A stretch of 10,338 nucleotides of DNA, taken from the NCBI GenBank assembly GCA_003455235.1, contig DMRT01000057.1, forward strand, positions 1 to 10,338. The letters run 5' to 3'. The notes under the pieces are model-generated. The model saw only the letters and a program-made list of their open reading frames with translations. It was not told the DNA's origin and searched no databases. The stretch is from Chitinophagaceae bacterium. GTDB lineage: Bacteria; Bacteroidota; Bacteroidia; Chitinophagales; Chitinophagaceae. Shown in pieces: positions 1-7,678 of this stretch. The number at the start of each line of letters is the position of its first letter. Position 1 is the stretch's first letter. A program made the position numbers and the translations under genes.

Positions 1-1521
1 ACGGCGCTCATTCCCTGCCTGGTGGTGGTGATTGGGGTGCCGAACTGTATTTATTTCATCAATAAGTATCATACTTCCTACCTGCAGGATAAAGACAAGC
101 GAAAGGCCCTGGTGGACATGGTAAGCAAGATGGGCGTGGTTACCTTATTCTGTAACCTTACTGCGGCCATTGGTTTTGCCGTTTTTGCACTCACCAAAAG
201 CGCTATCCTGAAAGAATTTGGCGTGGTGGCCGGCATCAGCATCATGGTGATCTTCGTTATTTCATTCATCCTGCTGCCTGCTGCATTAAGTTACTTGCCG
301 GCGCCGGGCAGTTCGCAAACAAAATACCTCAACAATAAATGGATCACCAACTTCCTCCTGCGGGTGGAGCGATGGGTGGTTCATCATAAAAAAACAGTGT
401 ATGCAGTTACCACTGCCTGCCTGGTGTTTTCCATTGCCGGAATCTTTAAACTGAAAAGCGTTTCTTTCATTGTGGACGATCTGCCCAAAACAGATAAAAT
501 CTATACCGACCTGAAATTTTTTGAAAAGAATTTTCATGGGGTGATGCCCCTGGAAATTGTGGTGGATACAAAAAAGCGCTACGGATTGGCCGGGATGAAA
601 GCCCTGGCAGTTTTTGAGCGGGTGGATTCATTGAGTGCCTACATTGCTTCACAACCGGAAATGAACCGGCCATTAAGTGTGGCCGAAGGATTAAAGTTTG
701 CCAAGCAGGCTTTCTTCGACGGCGATTCGGCCAATTACCTGCTGCCCAACAGTTTTGATGGAGCATTTGTGGGCGAATACCTCCGGCCTTCAAAAAGCGA
801 CAGCAGCGGCAGGAACAACCTGGCTAAAATGATTACCAGTTTTATTGATACGGCCCGGCAAAGCACCCGCATCAGTGTAAACATGGCCGATGTGGGAACG
901 GAACGGTTGCCGGTTTTGTTGAACGGCATTGAACAAAGAGCCAGCCAGCTATTTGATACCGCATCCTATAAAGTACAGCTTACCGGAACCAGTATTACTT
1001 TCCTGGAAGGCAGCCGGTTCATTGTGAATGGCCTGAAAGAAAGCATCTTCTGGGCCTTCCTCCTCATCGCCCTTTGTATGCTGTACCTGTTCAGGTCAGT
1101 GCGTATATTACTTTGTTCATTAATCCCAAACCTTATCCCGCTGGTAATAACAGCCGGTATCATGGGCTGGGCAGGTGTTCCGCTAAAACCATCTACCGTG
1201 CTGGTTTTCAGTGTGGCACTGGGCATCGCCATTGATATCACCATCCGTTTCCTGGTGAACTACAAACAGGAATTACCCCTCTACGGCAACAATATATCCG
1301 AAACTGTTAGCGTTACCATCCGGCACACGGGGCTGAGTATTGTATATACGGCCCTGGTGCTGATTGCAGGATTTGTGATTTTTTGCGGAAGCAGTTTTGG
1401 AGGCACAAAAGCATTGGGTTGGTTAACATCGGGCACCTTATTAACGGCCACACTAACCAATCTTGTTTTGTTGCCTGTTTTGTTACTGGCATTAGCGCCA
1501 AAGCCTTCTCAAAAGCGTTGA
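1..1521 (+). CDS. RND/MMPL-type transporter, C-terminal part (5' end cut by window)
   Basis: This is an integral inner-membrane transporter of the RND superfamily (MMPL/SSD-like, predicted exporter), driven in this family by the proton gradient. The frame is open from base 1, so the true start lies upstream. 506 codons are present; relatives have roughly 750-850 residues. Fragment residues 1-27 are the end of one helix with the motif GVPNCIYFINKYH. Further hydrophobic helices lie near 45-64 and 76-100, closing the first bundle. A helix near 132-149 is followed by a hydrophilic periplasmic domain (about 150-345). Five helices follow at about 350-364, 368-389, 398-417, 444-463 and 474-497. The helix at 398-417 carries GIAIDITIRF, with an Asp at 412 in the usual proton-relay place; the matching helix of the first half has Asn instead. 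No adaptor or outer-membrane channel gene is visible. Substrate is unknown; lipid or hydrophobic cargo is only a guess from the family. Confidence 0.9.
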   Translation, partial: TALIPCLVVVIGVPNCIYFINKYHTSYLQDKDKRKALVDMVSKMGVVTLFCNLTAAIGFAVFALTKSAILKEFGVVAGISIMVIFVISFILLPAALSYLPAPGSSQTKYLNNKWITNFLLRVERWVVHHKKTVYAVTTACLVFSIAGIFKLKSVSFIVDDLPKTDKIYTDLKFFEKNFHGVMPLEIVVDTKKRYGLAGMKALAVFERVDSLSAYIASQPEMNRPLSVAEGLKFAKQAFFDGDSANYLLPNSFDGAFVGEYLRPSKSDSSGRNNLAKMITSFIDTARQSTRISVNMADVGTERLPVLLNGIEQRASQLFDTASYKVQLTGTSITFLEGSRFIVNGLKESIFWAFLLIALCMLYLFRSVRILLCSLIPNLIPLVITAGIMGWAGVPLKPSTVLVFSVALGIAIDITIRFLVNYKQELPLYGNNISETVSVTIRHTGLSIVYTALVLIAGFVIFCGSSFGGTKALGWLTSGTLLTATLTNLVLLPVLLLALAPKPSQKR

Positions 1522-1581
1522 GCAGCCTCGATTTTAGGGTTGTAGAAAAGCAGCTAAAAAGCCAATAATCTTGTCCATCTA

Positions 1582-1614
1582 TTTGATAATTACCGGGAAT
1601 CTGGTATATATTTG
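1582..1614 (+). promoter_or_regulatory. Bacteroidota-type promoter for the susC/susD pair
   Basis: A TTTG at 1582-1585 serves as -33 element and TATATTTG at 1607-1614 matches all fixed bases of the TAnnTTTG -7 consensus, with a 21-base spacer. Transcription would start near 1620, giving a leader of only about 15 bases before the ATG at 1636. No Shine-Dalgarno sequence is visible before that ATG, which is usual in this phylum. The gap 1522-1581 holds no hairpin that looks like a terminator for the transporter gene, so some readthrough into susC is possible. Confidence 0.65.
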
Positions 1615-1635
1615 TTGTCATAAACTATTAAGCAA

Positions 1636-4600
1636 ATGAGAAAACTGATCTTAATCTTATCAGCCGTGTTTGTTTTTGTACAAACCGCAGCTGCCCAGAA
1701 TCGTACCGTCAGTGGTAAGGTCACTGATGAAAAAGGGGCGCCGGTGGAAGGCGTTACCGTTACGAGCACTGATGGAAAACAAGGAACTCAAACCGACAAA
1801 GGCGGAAACTACAGCATCTCCCTCCCCGCTGCTGTGAAAAGCCTGATCTTCACCAACGTAAACTTTGAGGACCTGACCAGGTCCATCGGAAACCAGTCTG
1901 TAATCAACGTCAGCCTGCGTTCAAAAGACACCAAACTGGAAGAAGTGGTGGTGGTGGGTTATGGCATCCAGCAAAAAGCCAAGGTTACCGGTTCCATAGG
2001 TAAACTTGGGGGAGATAAAATTTCAAATCTGGCAACAACTAGTTTTGATAAGCAGCTTGCTGGAAGAGTTTCCGGTGTTCAGGTAGTAGCCGGCTCCGGT
2101 TCTGTGAGTGCCGCTCCCCGTATCCGTGTTCGTGGGGTGAACTCCATTACCCAAGGAAGAGATCCATTGGTAGTGATCGATGGAGTGCCCACTGTTTCGG
2201 GAAGCTTCTCCGGTGTGATACCTCAGTCCACGAACATCCTCGCCGATATTAATCCTGCTGATATAGAATCATATGAAGTGCTGAAAGACGGTGCCGCTTC
2301 GGCCATCTATGGCTCGAGAGCCGCCAACGGCGTGATACTGATCACGACCAAAAAAGGAAAGTCTGGTAAACTGAATGTGAACTACGATATGTATATGGGC
2401 TTTAGCAACGCCTTTAATGTGCCGGCACTCTTGGGGGCATCAGACTTCATCATGATTTCTAATGAGAAACTGAAAAACGCCAACCTGCCTAACGGTGCCT
2501 TTGCAGATGCCGCCGGCACCAATACGAACTGGCTGGATGCAATTTTCAAGAAGAATCCATTTGTACAAAGCCATACCATATCTGCCGGAGGCGGTACAGA
2601 AAGGGCCACTTTCTATATGTCTCTTAATTATCTTTCGCAGGATGGAATTATACGCAGCAATAATAACAAGCGGTATAATTTCCGGGCCAATATAGAAGCC
2701 AAGCCGAACAGGTTTTTCAAATTAGGCAATAACATTACCCTCAGCCGTACCGATGACAATGGACAAAATGATGGCGGCAATGCCCTGAGCGGTGCTATGG
2801 CCGGCGCAATGAGGGCAATGCCGAATGTTCCCATTTACCTGGCTTCTCATATTACAGGATACAATATAACATCTGATAATGCGGCCTTGGGTTCTGGCTC
2901 CAATACGAGGGTAATTGAAAACAACTATACCAACATTGTATATGTGTTGGATAAGAATAAATTCAACAACCAGCGCACTCGTATCATCGATAACGTATAC
3001 CTGGAAATAAGTCCTGTTAAAGAGATTTCATTTAGAACACAGGCAACTATTGATTATATCACAGCAACCGATTTTCAGAGTCTTGATAAAATTCACGGCG
3101 ACGGACGTGGTGCATCAGGCAGTATTTTTAACCAAAGCCTTCAAACCACGATCCTGAGCTGGCAGAATTACGCTACTTTTAATAAGAAATACAAGCGCCA
3201 TACCGGAACCATTGTAGCGGGTATTGAAATGCAGCGTCAGAATACTCAAAATTTCAATGGCCAGGGGACCACTATCTCAGATCCTTTCTTTCAAACCAAT
3301 AACCTGATCACTAATACTTATGTAAATCAGTTTTCAGGAGGCTTTTACGGTAAACGGGGTTACCAGTCATTTTTTGGACGGTTGAATTATGATTTTGGTA
3401 ACCGTTATTTCATCCAGTTCAGTGTTCGTCGCGATGGCCTGAGCAGCCTGCCAAAAGACAATCAGTATGGCAACTTTTATGGCGGCTCGGCCGGATGGCG
3501 GGTAAGTCAGGAGAAATTCTGGGCAATGAGCGGACTTAATAAATTCATTGATGAATTTAAGCTAAGGGCAAGTTATGCGGAAGTAGGTAACGAACCTGCC
3601 GATCGTTTCCCTTACCTGAGTACTTATGGGGCTGCCCCATACGGAGGTATTTCGGGCTTGGCTGCCAACCGTATTGGTAATAGCGGTATCCGTTGGGAAA
3701 CTGCTAAGAAGATCAACTATGGTTTTGATATGGCCCTCTGGCAAAACCGTATCAACCTGTCATTGGATGTTTTTAAGAATAAGAACGACAACCAGTTGCT
3801 CGATGTGCAGCAACCACCATCATTTGGTATCCCTGGCGGCATCATCACCAAGAATATCGGAACCATGGAAAACAAAGGAGTAGAGATCGAACTTGGAGCG
3901 CAGGTAATTAACGGTAGAGATTTTACCTGGAAAATCGATGTAAATTATACATCTTCCAAAAACAAAGTGATTGCATTGGCTGAAAATCAATATGAATTAC
4001 CAATCGCAGGGCCGAACAACGGGACCTTTAATATCCTTCGTCTTAACAGTCCAATCAATGCTTTTTACGGGTATAAATATGCAGGTGTGAATTCAGCCAA
4101 TGGTAATCCGATGTGGTATAAAATAGATGGAAGCCTTGTTCAGTACAATAATGTACCGGGTGTTGCAGCAGGGTATTACCTGGCATTAGGCAAGGATAAT
4201 CCAGCCCTTGGCGCTGCTACTACTTTGGGAGAACGATATATTGTAGGATCGCCGCTGCCAACTTGGTATGGTGGTTTCACCAATACAATCACCTACCGCA
4301 ATTTGTCTTTGGAATTGTTCTTCCGTTACAGCGGCGGAAATTATGTTTACAATCTCACCCGCCAGGAAGTATGGAACAGCCAGGGATTTGTGAACAACGG
4401 GACTGAGATACTCGATAGGTGGACAACCCCTGGGCAGGTTACCAATGTTCCCAAACTGTACTACGGTCGTGATAATCTTACCAATCTGAATGGTCAGCTA
4501 AGCGACCGCTTTCTGGAAAAAGGAGATTTCCTCCGCCTACAGAACATCATGTTCACTTACAACTTCGACGGGAAGAGACTGGAAGATTTGACAAAAGGGA

Positions 4601-4758
4601 TTGTAAAGTCAATGCGCTGGTTTGTACAGGGTCAAAATCTTTATGTTTGGACCAAATACAAAGGCATTGATCCGGAGAACACATCAGAACTCGGTATCGA
4701 TAACGCTTCTGTACCTCAGTTACGGACATTCACTTTCGGCGTAAATGTTGGATTCTGA
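1636..4758 (+). CDS. SusC/RagA-family TonB-dependent outer-membrane transporter
   Basis: This is the channel of a SusC/SusD import complex: a 22-strand outer-membrane barrel family that brings in oligosaccharides, peptides or similar ligands using TonB energy. The 1040 residues are a normal length. A signal peptide (1-20) ends in AAA|Q. Residues 23-97 form a carboxypeptidase-regulatory-like beta-sandwich (VSGKVTDEKGAPVEGV). The TonB box region LEEVVVVGYG is at 101-110. The plug domain (about 117-245) shows the family signatures QLAGRVSGVQV, IRVRGVNS, PLVVIDGVP, DIESYEVLKDGAASAIYGSRAANGV in adjacent blocks. The barrel fills the rest and ends in FGVNVGF, with the terminal Phe needed for barrel assembly. 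No STN domain is present, so it is not expected to signal to a FecR/ECF sigma pair. It is followed 38 bases later by the susD-like partner. The ligand cannot be read from the sequence, so I give no gene symbol. Confidence 0.97.
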   Translation: MRKLILILSAVFVFVQTAAAQNRTVSGKVTDEKGAPVEGVTVTSTDGKQGTQTDKGGNYSISLPAAVKSLIFTNVNFEDLTRSIGNQSVINVSLRSKDTKLEEVVVVGYGIQQKAKVTGSIGKLGGDKISNLATTSFDKQLAGRVSGVQVVAGSGSVSAAPRIRVRGVNSITQGRDPLVVIDGVPTVSGSFSGVIPQSTNILADINPADIESYEVLKDGAASAIYGSRAANGVILITTKKGKSGKLNVNYDMYMGFSNAFNVPALLGASDFIMISNEKLKNANLPNGAFADAAGTNTNWLDAIFKKNPFVQSHTISAGGGTERATFYMSLNYLSQDGIIRSNNNKRYNFRANIEAKPNRFFKLGNNITLSRTDDNGQNDGGNALSGAMAGAMRAMPNVPIYLASHITGYNITSDNAALGSGSNTRVIENNYTNIVYVLDKNKFNNQRTRIIDNVYLEISPVKEISFRTQATIDYITATDFQSLDKIHGDGRGASGSIFNQSLQTTILSWQNYATFNKKYKRHTGTIVAGIEMQRQNTQNFNGQGTTISDPFFQTNNLITNTYVNQFSGGFYGKRGYQSFFGRLNYDFGNRYFIQFSVRRDGLSSLPKDNQYGNFYGGSAGWRVSQEKFWAMSGLNKFIDEFKLRASYAEVGNEPADRFPYLSTYGAAPYGGISGLAANRIGNSGIRWETAKKINYGFDMALWQNRINLSLDVFKNKNDNQLLDVQQPPSFGIPGGIITKNIGTMENKGVEIELGAQVINGRDFTWKIDVNYTSSKNKVIALAENQYELPIAGPNNGTFNILRLNSPINAFYGYKYAGVNSANGNPMWYKIDGSLVQYNNVPGVAAGYYLALGKDNPALGAATTLGERYIVGSPLPTWYGGFTNTITYRNLSLELFFRYSGGNYVYNLTRQEVWNSQGFVNNGTEILDRWTTPGQVTNVPKLYYGRDNLTNLNGQLSDRFLEKGDFLRLQNIMFTYNFDGKRLEDLTKGIVKSMRWFVQGQNLYVWTKYKGIDPENTSELGIDNASVPQLRTFTFGVNVGF

Positions 4759-4796
4759 TAAGCACAAAGCAATTAAAACATTAAATAATATTAATT

Positions 4797-6449
4797 ATGA
4801 ATAAATTATTATCAGGTTTTTTAATCACAGTTTCAATGCTGTTTTTAAATACTTCCTGCAAAAAAGTTCTTGATGTAGGGCCCTATAACTCTCTCACTGA
4901 TGTGACCACTTTTACCAGTCCTGAAAGAATCGAGGGCGCCGTTAACGGTGTTTATGATGCTGCGCAGAGCGGATTTTATGCAGGTGGTGCAGTAAGAGGA
5001 TATCCTTTTGGTGCTGCCAGCATTGAACAAGGGGATATGCGTGGAGAAGATATGCTTACTTATGTAACATTCTACCATTTTACCTATGAAGCAAGCTATA
5101 ATACCACCACGGCCAATAACGACTACATGTTTCAAACACTTTATTCACTGATCAACAAAGCCAATCTGACCATTGAGGGGGTTACCGGGGCAGTAAGCCA
5201 GGGAATTATTAGCAGCACCTTGGGTAATGAATACATTGCTGAATGCCGTTTCCTGAGGGCTATGGCCCATCACGAGCTGTTGATTCATTTTTCCCGCCCC
5301 TACCGCGATGGTAATGGAGATAAACTCGGTATTATTTACCGTGACTTTGGTATCAACAGCGATGCCACTTCAGCTTTGGCGAAATCGAAAACAAGAACGA
5401 GTGTTGCTGATGGTTACAACAAAATACTGGCAGACCTTGACTTTGCAGAAAACAACCTGCCTGTTTCCACTTCAACAGCTCCTGCACCTGTGAATGCAGC
5501 TGCCAATAAAACATACCGAACAACAAAAGCGGCTGCAATCGCATTGAAAATGCGTATAAGGTTACACATGGGGGATTGGGCAAACGTGATCGTGGAAGGA
5601 AACAAAATTGTTCCTGCTACTCCTGTACTGACTTCTTATCCCGGCTTTATAAGCCAAATAGGCGGCTGGAAACTGGAGACTACTCCGGCTATTCCCTTTA
5701 CCACGGCCGGCTGGCAGGGTAATGAAACTGTATTTTCCATGCGTAATGCCTCTACTGATAATGGCGGAGTGAATGGAGCTCTTGCAAATATGCATGCCAA
5801 TACGAGTATAGGTGGAAGAGCTATTATCCGTATCAGCCCAATCGTTTATAACTTACCTGCTTTCCGTTGCGATGATCTGAGAAGGAATATGATGGGGCTT
5901 GTTGGTTCTGGGGCAGCAGCGAACTATCTGACTACAAAATACATTGATGCCACCACCAGCACCGACCCGGCTCCATTGATTCGTTATTCCGAAGTACTGC
6001 TCACTTTGGCTGAAGCAGAAGCAAGGCAAAACGGCATCACTGTAAAGGCGCTGCAGTTGCTGAATGAAGTGCGAAACAGGGCTCTTCCCGGTGGACCGGG
6101 CACTTTTACAGTCCCACCTGTAAATACGTATACCGCAGCTTCTTTTGCAAACACCAATGAGTTCATTAAAGCGATCCTTGACGAAAGAAGGATTGAGTTC
6201 ATTGCAGAAGGTAAACGTTGGGGTGATATTCATCGCAACGCAACCGATGCCAACTTTACCACTGGCGGAATTCCGGCTAAAATCGGTATTGGAGTTTCTA
6301 CTTTTGCAATGTACAGCTGCGGTGCAGGAAATGCAACGTACACCACTGCGATAGCTGCATTCCCTTACACCGACTACCGCTTCTTGTGGCCTATTCCACT
6401 GAGTGAAACACAAACCAACACCAATTACGCACAAAATCCAGGTTGGTAA
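4797..6449 (+). CDS. SusD/RagB-family surface substrate-binding lipoprotein
   Basis: This is the surface lipoprotein that caps the SusC-like barrel and captures ligand. The 550 residues are typical. A lipoprotein signal peptide ends at Cys21 (FLNTSC, followed by KK); the residue at -3 of the lipobox is Asn, a weak match to the general consensus, but the position and length fit. Family signatures are clear: FLRAMAHHELLIHFSRPY near 152-169 in the TPR-like helical scaffold, RYSEVLLTLAEAEAR at 396-410, the DERRIEFIAEGKRWGDIHR region at 462-480, and the end motif FLWPIPLSE ... YAQNPGW at 529-550. The region between about 270 and 390 is the variable part that usually shapes the ligand pocket. The start region is very AT-rich without a Shine-Dalgarno sequence. 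It lies 38 bases after susC with no terminator between, so the two are co-transcribed; a strong hairpin follows the stop by 16 bases. Ligand unknown. Confidence 0.97.
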   Translation: MNKLLSGFLITVSMLFLNTSCKKVLDVGPYNSLTDVTTFTSPERIEGAVNGVYDAAQSGFYAGGAVRGYPFGAASIEQGDMRGEDMLTYVTFYHFTYEASYNTTTANNDYMFQTLYSLINKANLTIEGVTGAVSQGIISSTLGNEYIAECRFLRAMAHHELLIHFSRPYRDGNGDKLGIIYRDFGINSDATSALAKSKTRTSVADGYNKILADLDFAENNLPVSTSTAPAPVNAAANKTYRTTKAAAIALKMRIRLHMGDWANVIVEGNKIVPATPVLTSYPGFISQIGGWKLETTPAIPFTTAGWQGNETVFSMRNASTDNGGVNGALANMHANTSIGGRAIIRISPIVYNLPAFRCDDLRRNMMGLVGSGAAANYLTTKYIDATTSTDPAPLIRYSEVLLTLAEAEARQNGITVKALQLLNEVRNRALPGGPGTFTVPPVNTYTAASFANTNEFIKAILDERRIEFIAEGKRWGDIHRNATDANFTTGGIPAKIGIGVSTFAMYSCGAGNATYTTAIAAFPYTDYRFLWPIPLSETQTNTNYAQNPGW

Positions 6450-6465
6450 ACAGCAGATTCTTTTT

Positions 6466-6501
6466 ATAAAAAAACTCCGGGACAGCCCGGAGTTTTTTTA
6501 T
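6466..6501. terminator. Bidirectional rho-independent terminator
   Basis: This is a perfect inverted repeat: 16-base arms 6466-6481 and 6486-6501 around the loop ACAG. The inner stem is ACTCCGGG/CCCGGAGT. An A7 run on the left and a T7 run on the right supply a U-tract whichever strand is transcribed. It sits 16 bases after the susD stop and 16 bases after the stop of the leftward thioredoxin-like gene, so it ends both converging transcripts. Confidence 0.93.
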
Positions 6502-6517
6502 AACCTGTGAGATTTTT

Positions 6518-7678
6518 TTATCTTAATACCTCGGCTATTTTTTTTTGCAGGGCGCTTCCCCGCAGGTTGGTGGCAATGATCTTTCCCTGCGGATCCACCA
6601 GCACATTGCTGGGAATCACTTCCAGGCCATACAGCGGTACGGCAGCACTGCTCCAGTACTTAAGGTCGCTGATTTGCTGCCAGCTGAGATTGTCTTCCCT
6701 GATGGCATCCAGCCAGGCGCTTTTATTTTTATCCAGCGATACACCCAGTATGGTAAAATTTTTATCCTTAAACTGGTTGTAGGCGGCCACTATGTTCGGG
6801 TTTTCATCGCGGCAGGGACCACACCAGCTTGCCCAGAAATCCACCAGCACATATTTTCCTTTCAGCTGACTTAATGAGAACGGTTTGTCGTTCACATCGT
6901 TCATGGTAATATCAGGTGCCATACTGCCCACCTCCGGCGATGATAAAACAGGGGCAGAAGGCTGCATGGTATTATTGGCAGCTGCAATGCGATTCCTGAT
7001 GAAAGCTGCCGTTGCTTCTATCCCTTTGTGTTTGGGGAAGCGGGCAGCCAGTTTAGCAAGGGGTTGTTCAAATTTGGTAATTTCCACGGCTGCCATGGTA
7101 AGCACAAAAAGAGAAAGGATGGGGCTTTGGGAAGTATCGGCATAAGCAAAACAATACCTGGTGAAATCGTCTGCAATTGATTTATACCCGCTTTTCAGGG
7201 CAGTTGTGATGCTATCTCCTTCCGGGGCACCCATTTTCTGAAGCCTGCTGATCAACTCTCCTTTGTCGTATAGTATTTTACTGATGCTGTCAACATAGCG
7301 GAGTGTTTTTCGCAATGAAGCATTGGCTGCCCCGCTGAATGAATACCCTGAATCGCCGGGGATATTTATATTTCCTTTGAATTCGATGGTGCTGCCGTCG
7401 TTGACGAACAGGTAAGCAGTATTGCTGCTGTCAGCCCGTAAACGGTATATTCCTTCTTCCCGGGCAAGTGCAGATACTTCAAACTTCCCGTCTTTCAGGA
7501 AACCGGTGTCAAGCACTTCCGGGGCTTTATCGGTGAAGTACAATTCTTCCAGGAAAACCCGCTGGCTGAGGGCTCCTTTCAGTTCTCCATTCACGGTGAA
7601 CTTTCCTTTGCTGTCGTTATTGCTGCAGGAGAACAGGGCAGCACTCACAACCATCAACAAGATCCATTTTCTGATCAT
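6518..7678 (-). CDS. Thioredoxin-like (TlpA/ResA-type) lipoprotein with DUF4369-like N-terminal region
   Basis: This is a predicted envelope-anchored thiol-disulfide oxidoreductase of 386 residues. The signal peptide ends in a lipobox with Cys18 (ALFSC). Residues about 26-115 look like the DUF4369 beta-rich domain common before thioredoxin folds in Bacteroidota (VNGELKGA, KDGKFEVSA, STIEFKG). A helical middle section spans about 120-235. The thioredoxin/AhpC-TSA domain runs from about 248 to the end: APDITMNDVNDKPFSLSQLKGK, then FWASWCGPCR with active-site Cys286 and Cys289, and the cis-proline Pro356 in VIPSN. The DPQGKII strand follows. The CGPC pair is intact, so it should be redox-active. 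Its targets are unknown; cytochrome maturation or general disulfide reduction are possible from the family. The ATG overlaps the gatB stop in an ATGA junction, implying translational coupling. An A9 run lies six codons before the end. Confidence 0.93.
   Translation of the reverse strand: MIRKWILLMVVSAALFSCSNNDSKGKFTVNGELKGALSQRVFLEELYFTDKAPEVLDTGFLKDGKFEVSALAREEGIYRLRADSSNTAYLFVNDGSTIEFKGNINIPGDSGYSFSGAANASLRKTLRYVDSISKILYDKGELISRLQKMGAPEGDSITTALKSGYKSIADDFTRYCFAYADTSQSPILSLFVLTMAAVEITKFEQPLAKLAARFPKHKGIEATAAFIRNRIAAANNTMQPSAPVLSSPEVGSMAPDITMNDVNDKPFSLSQLKGKYVLVDFWASWCGPCRDENPNIVAAYNQFKDKNFTILGVSLDKNKSAWLDAIREDNLSWQQISDLKYWSSAAVPLYGLEVIPSNVLVDPQGKIIATNLRGSALQKKIAEVLR
6538..6546 (-). repeat. 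A9 tract near the 3' end of the thioredoxin-like gene
   Basis: Nine A residues in the coding strand encode part of Gln-Lys-Lys-Ile near residue 378. Loss of one A would place TAG directly after the lysines; gain of one would replace the last residues with a short new tail that ends at TAA at the edge of the terminator stem. The catalytic region is untouched in either case. Confidence 0.85.
7675..7678 (-). other. ATGA stop/start overlap between gatB and the thioredoxin-like gene
   Basis: The plus-strand bases tcat read ATGA on the minus strand: TGA ends gatB and ATG starts the thioredoxin-like lipoprotein. A four-base overlap of this kind usually lets the terminating ribosome restart on the next gene. 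Confidence 0.9.

Noticed and set aside
1591..1606. Short inverted repeat TACC ... GGTA in the spacer of the susC promoter, possible operator
   Set aside because: The arms are only four bases with an 8-base loop and do not extend; this is expected by chance.
1522..1635. Search for a small RNA gene, riboswitch or terminator between the transporter and susC
   Set aside because: Apart from the promoter elements there is no stable hairpin, U-tract or conserved riboswitch core that I can see.
5853..6434. Long open frame on the minus strand (193 codons) opposite susD
   Set aside because: It lies wholly antisense to a clear SusD gene, has a Cys/Arg/Ser-rich composition without domain features, and no promoter or neighbour supports it.
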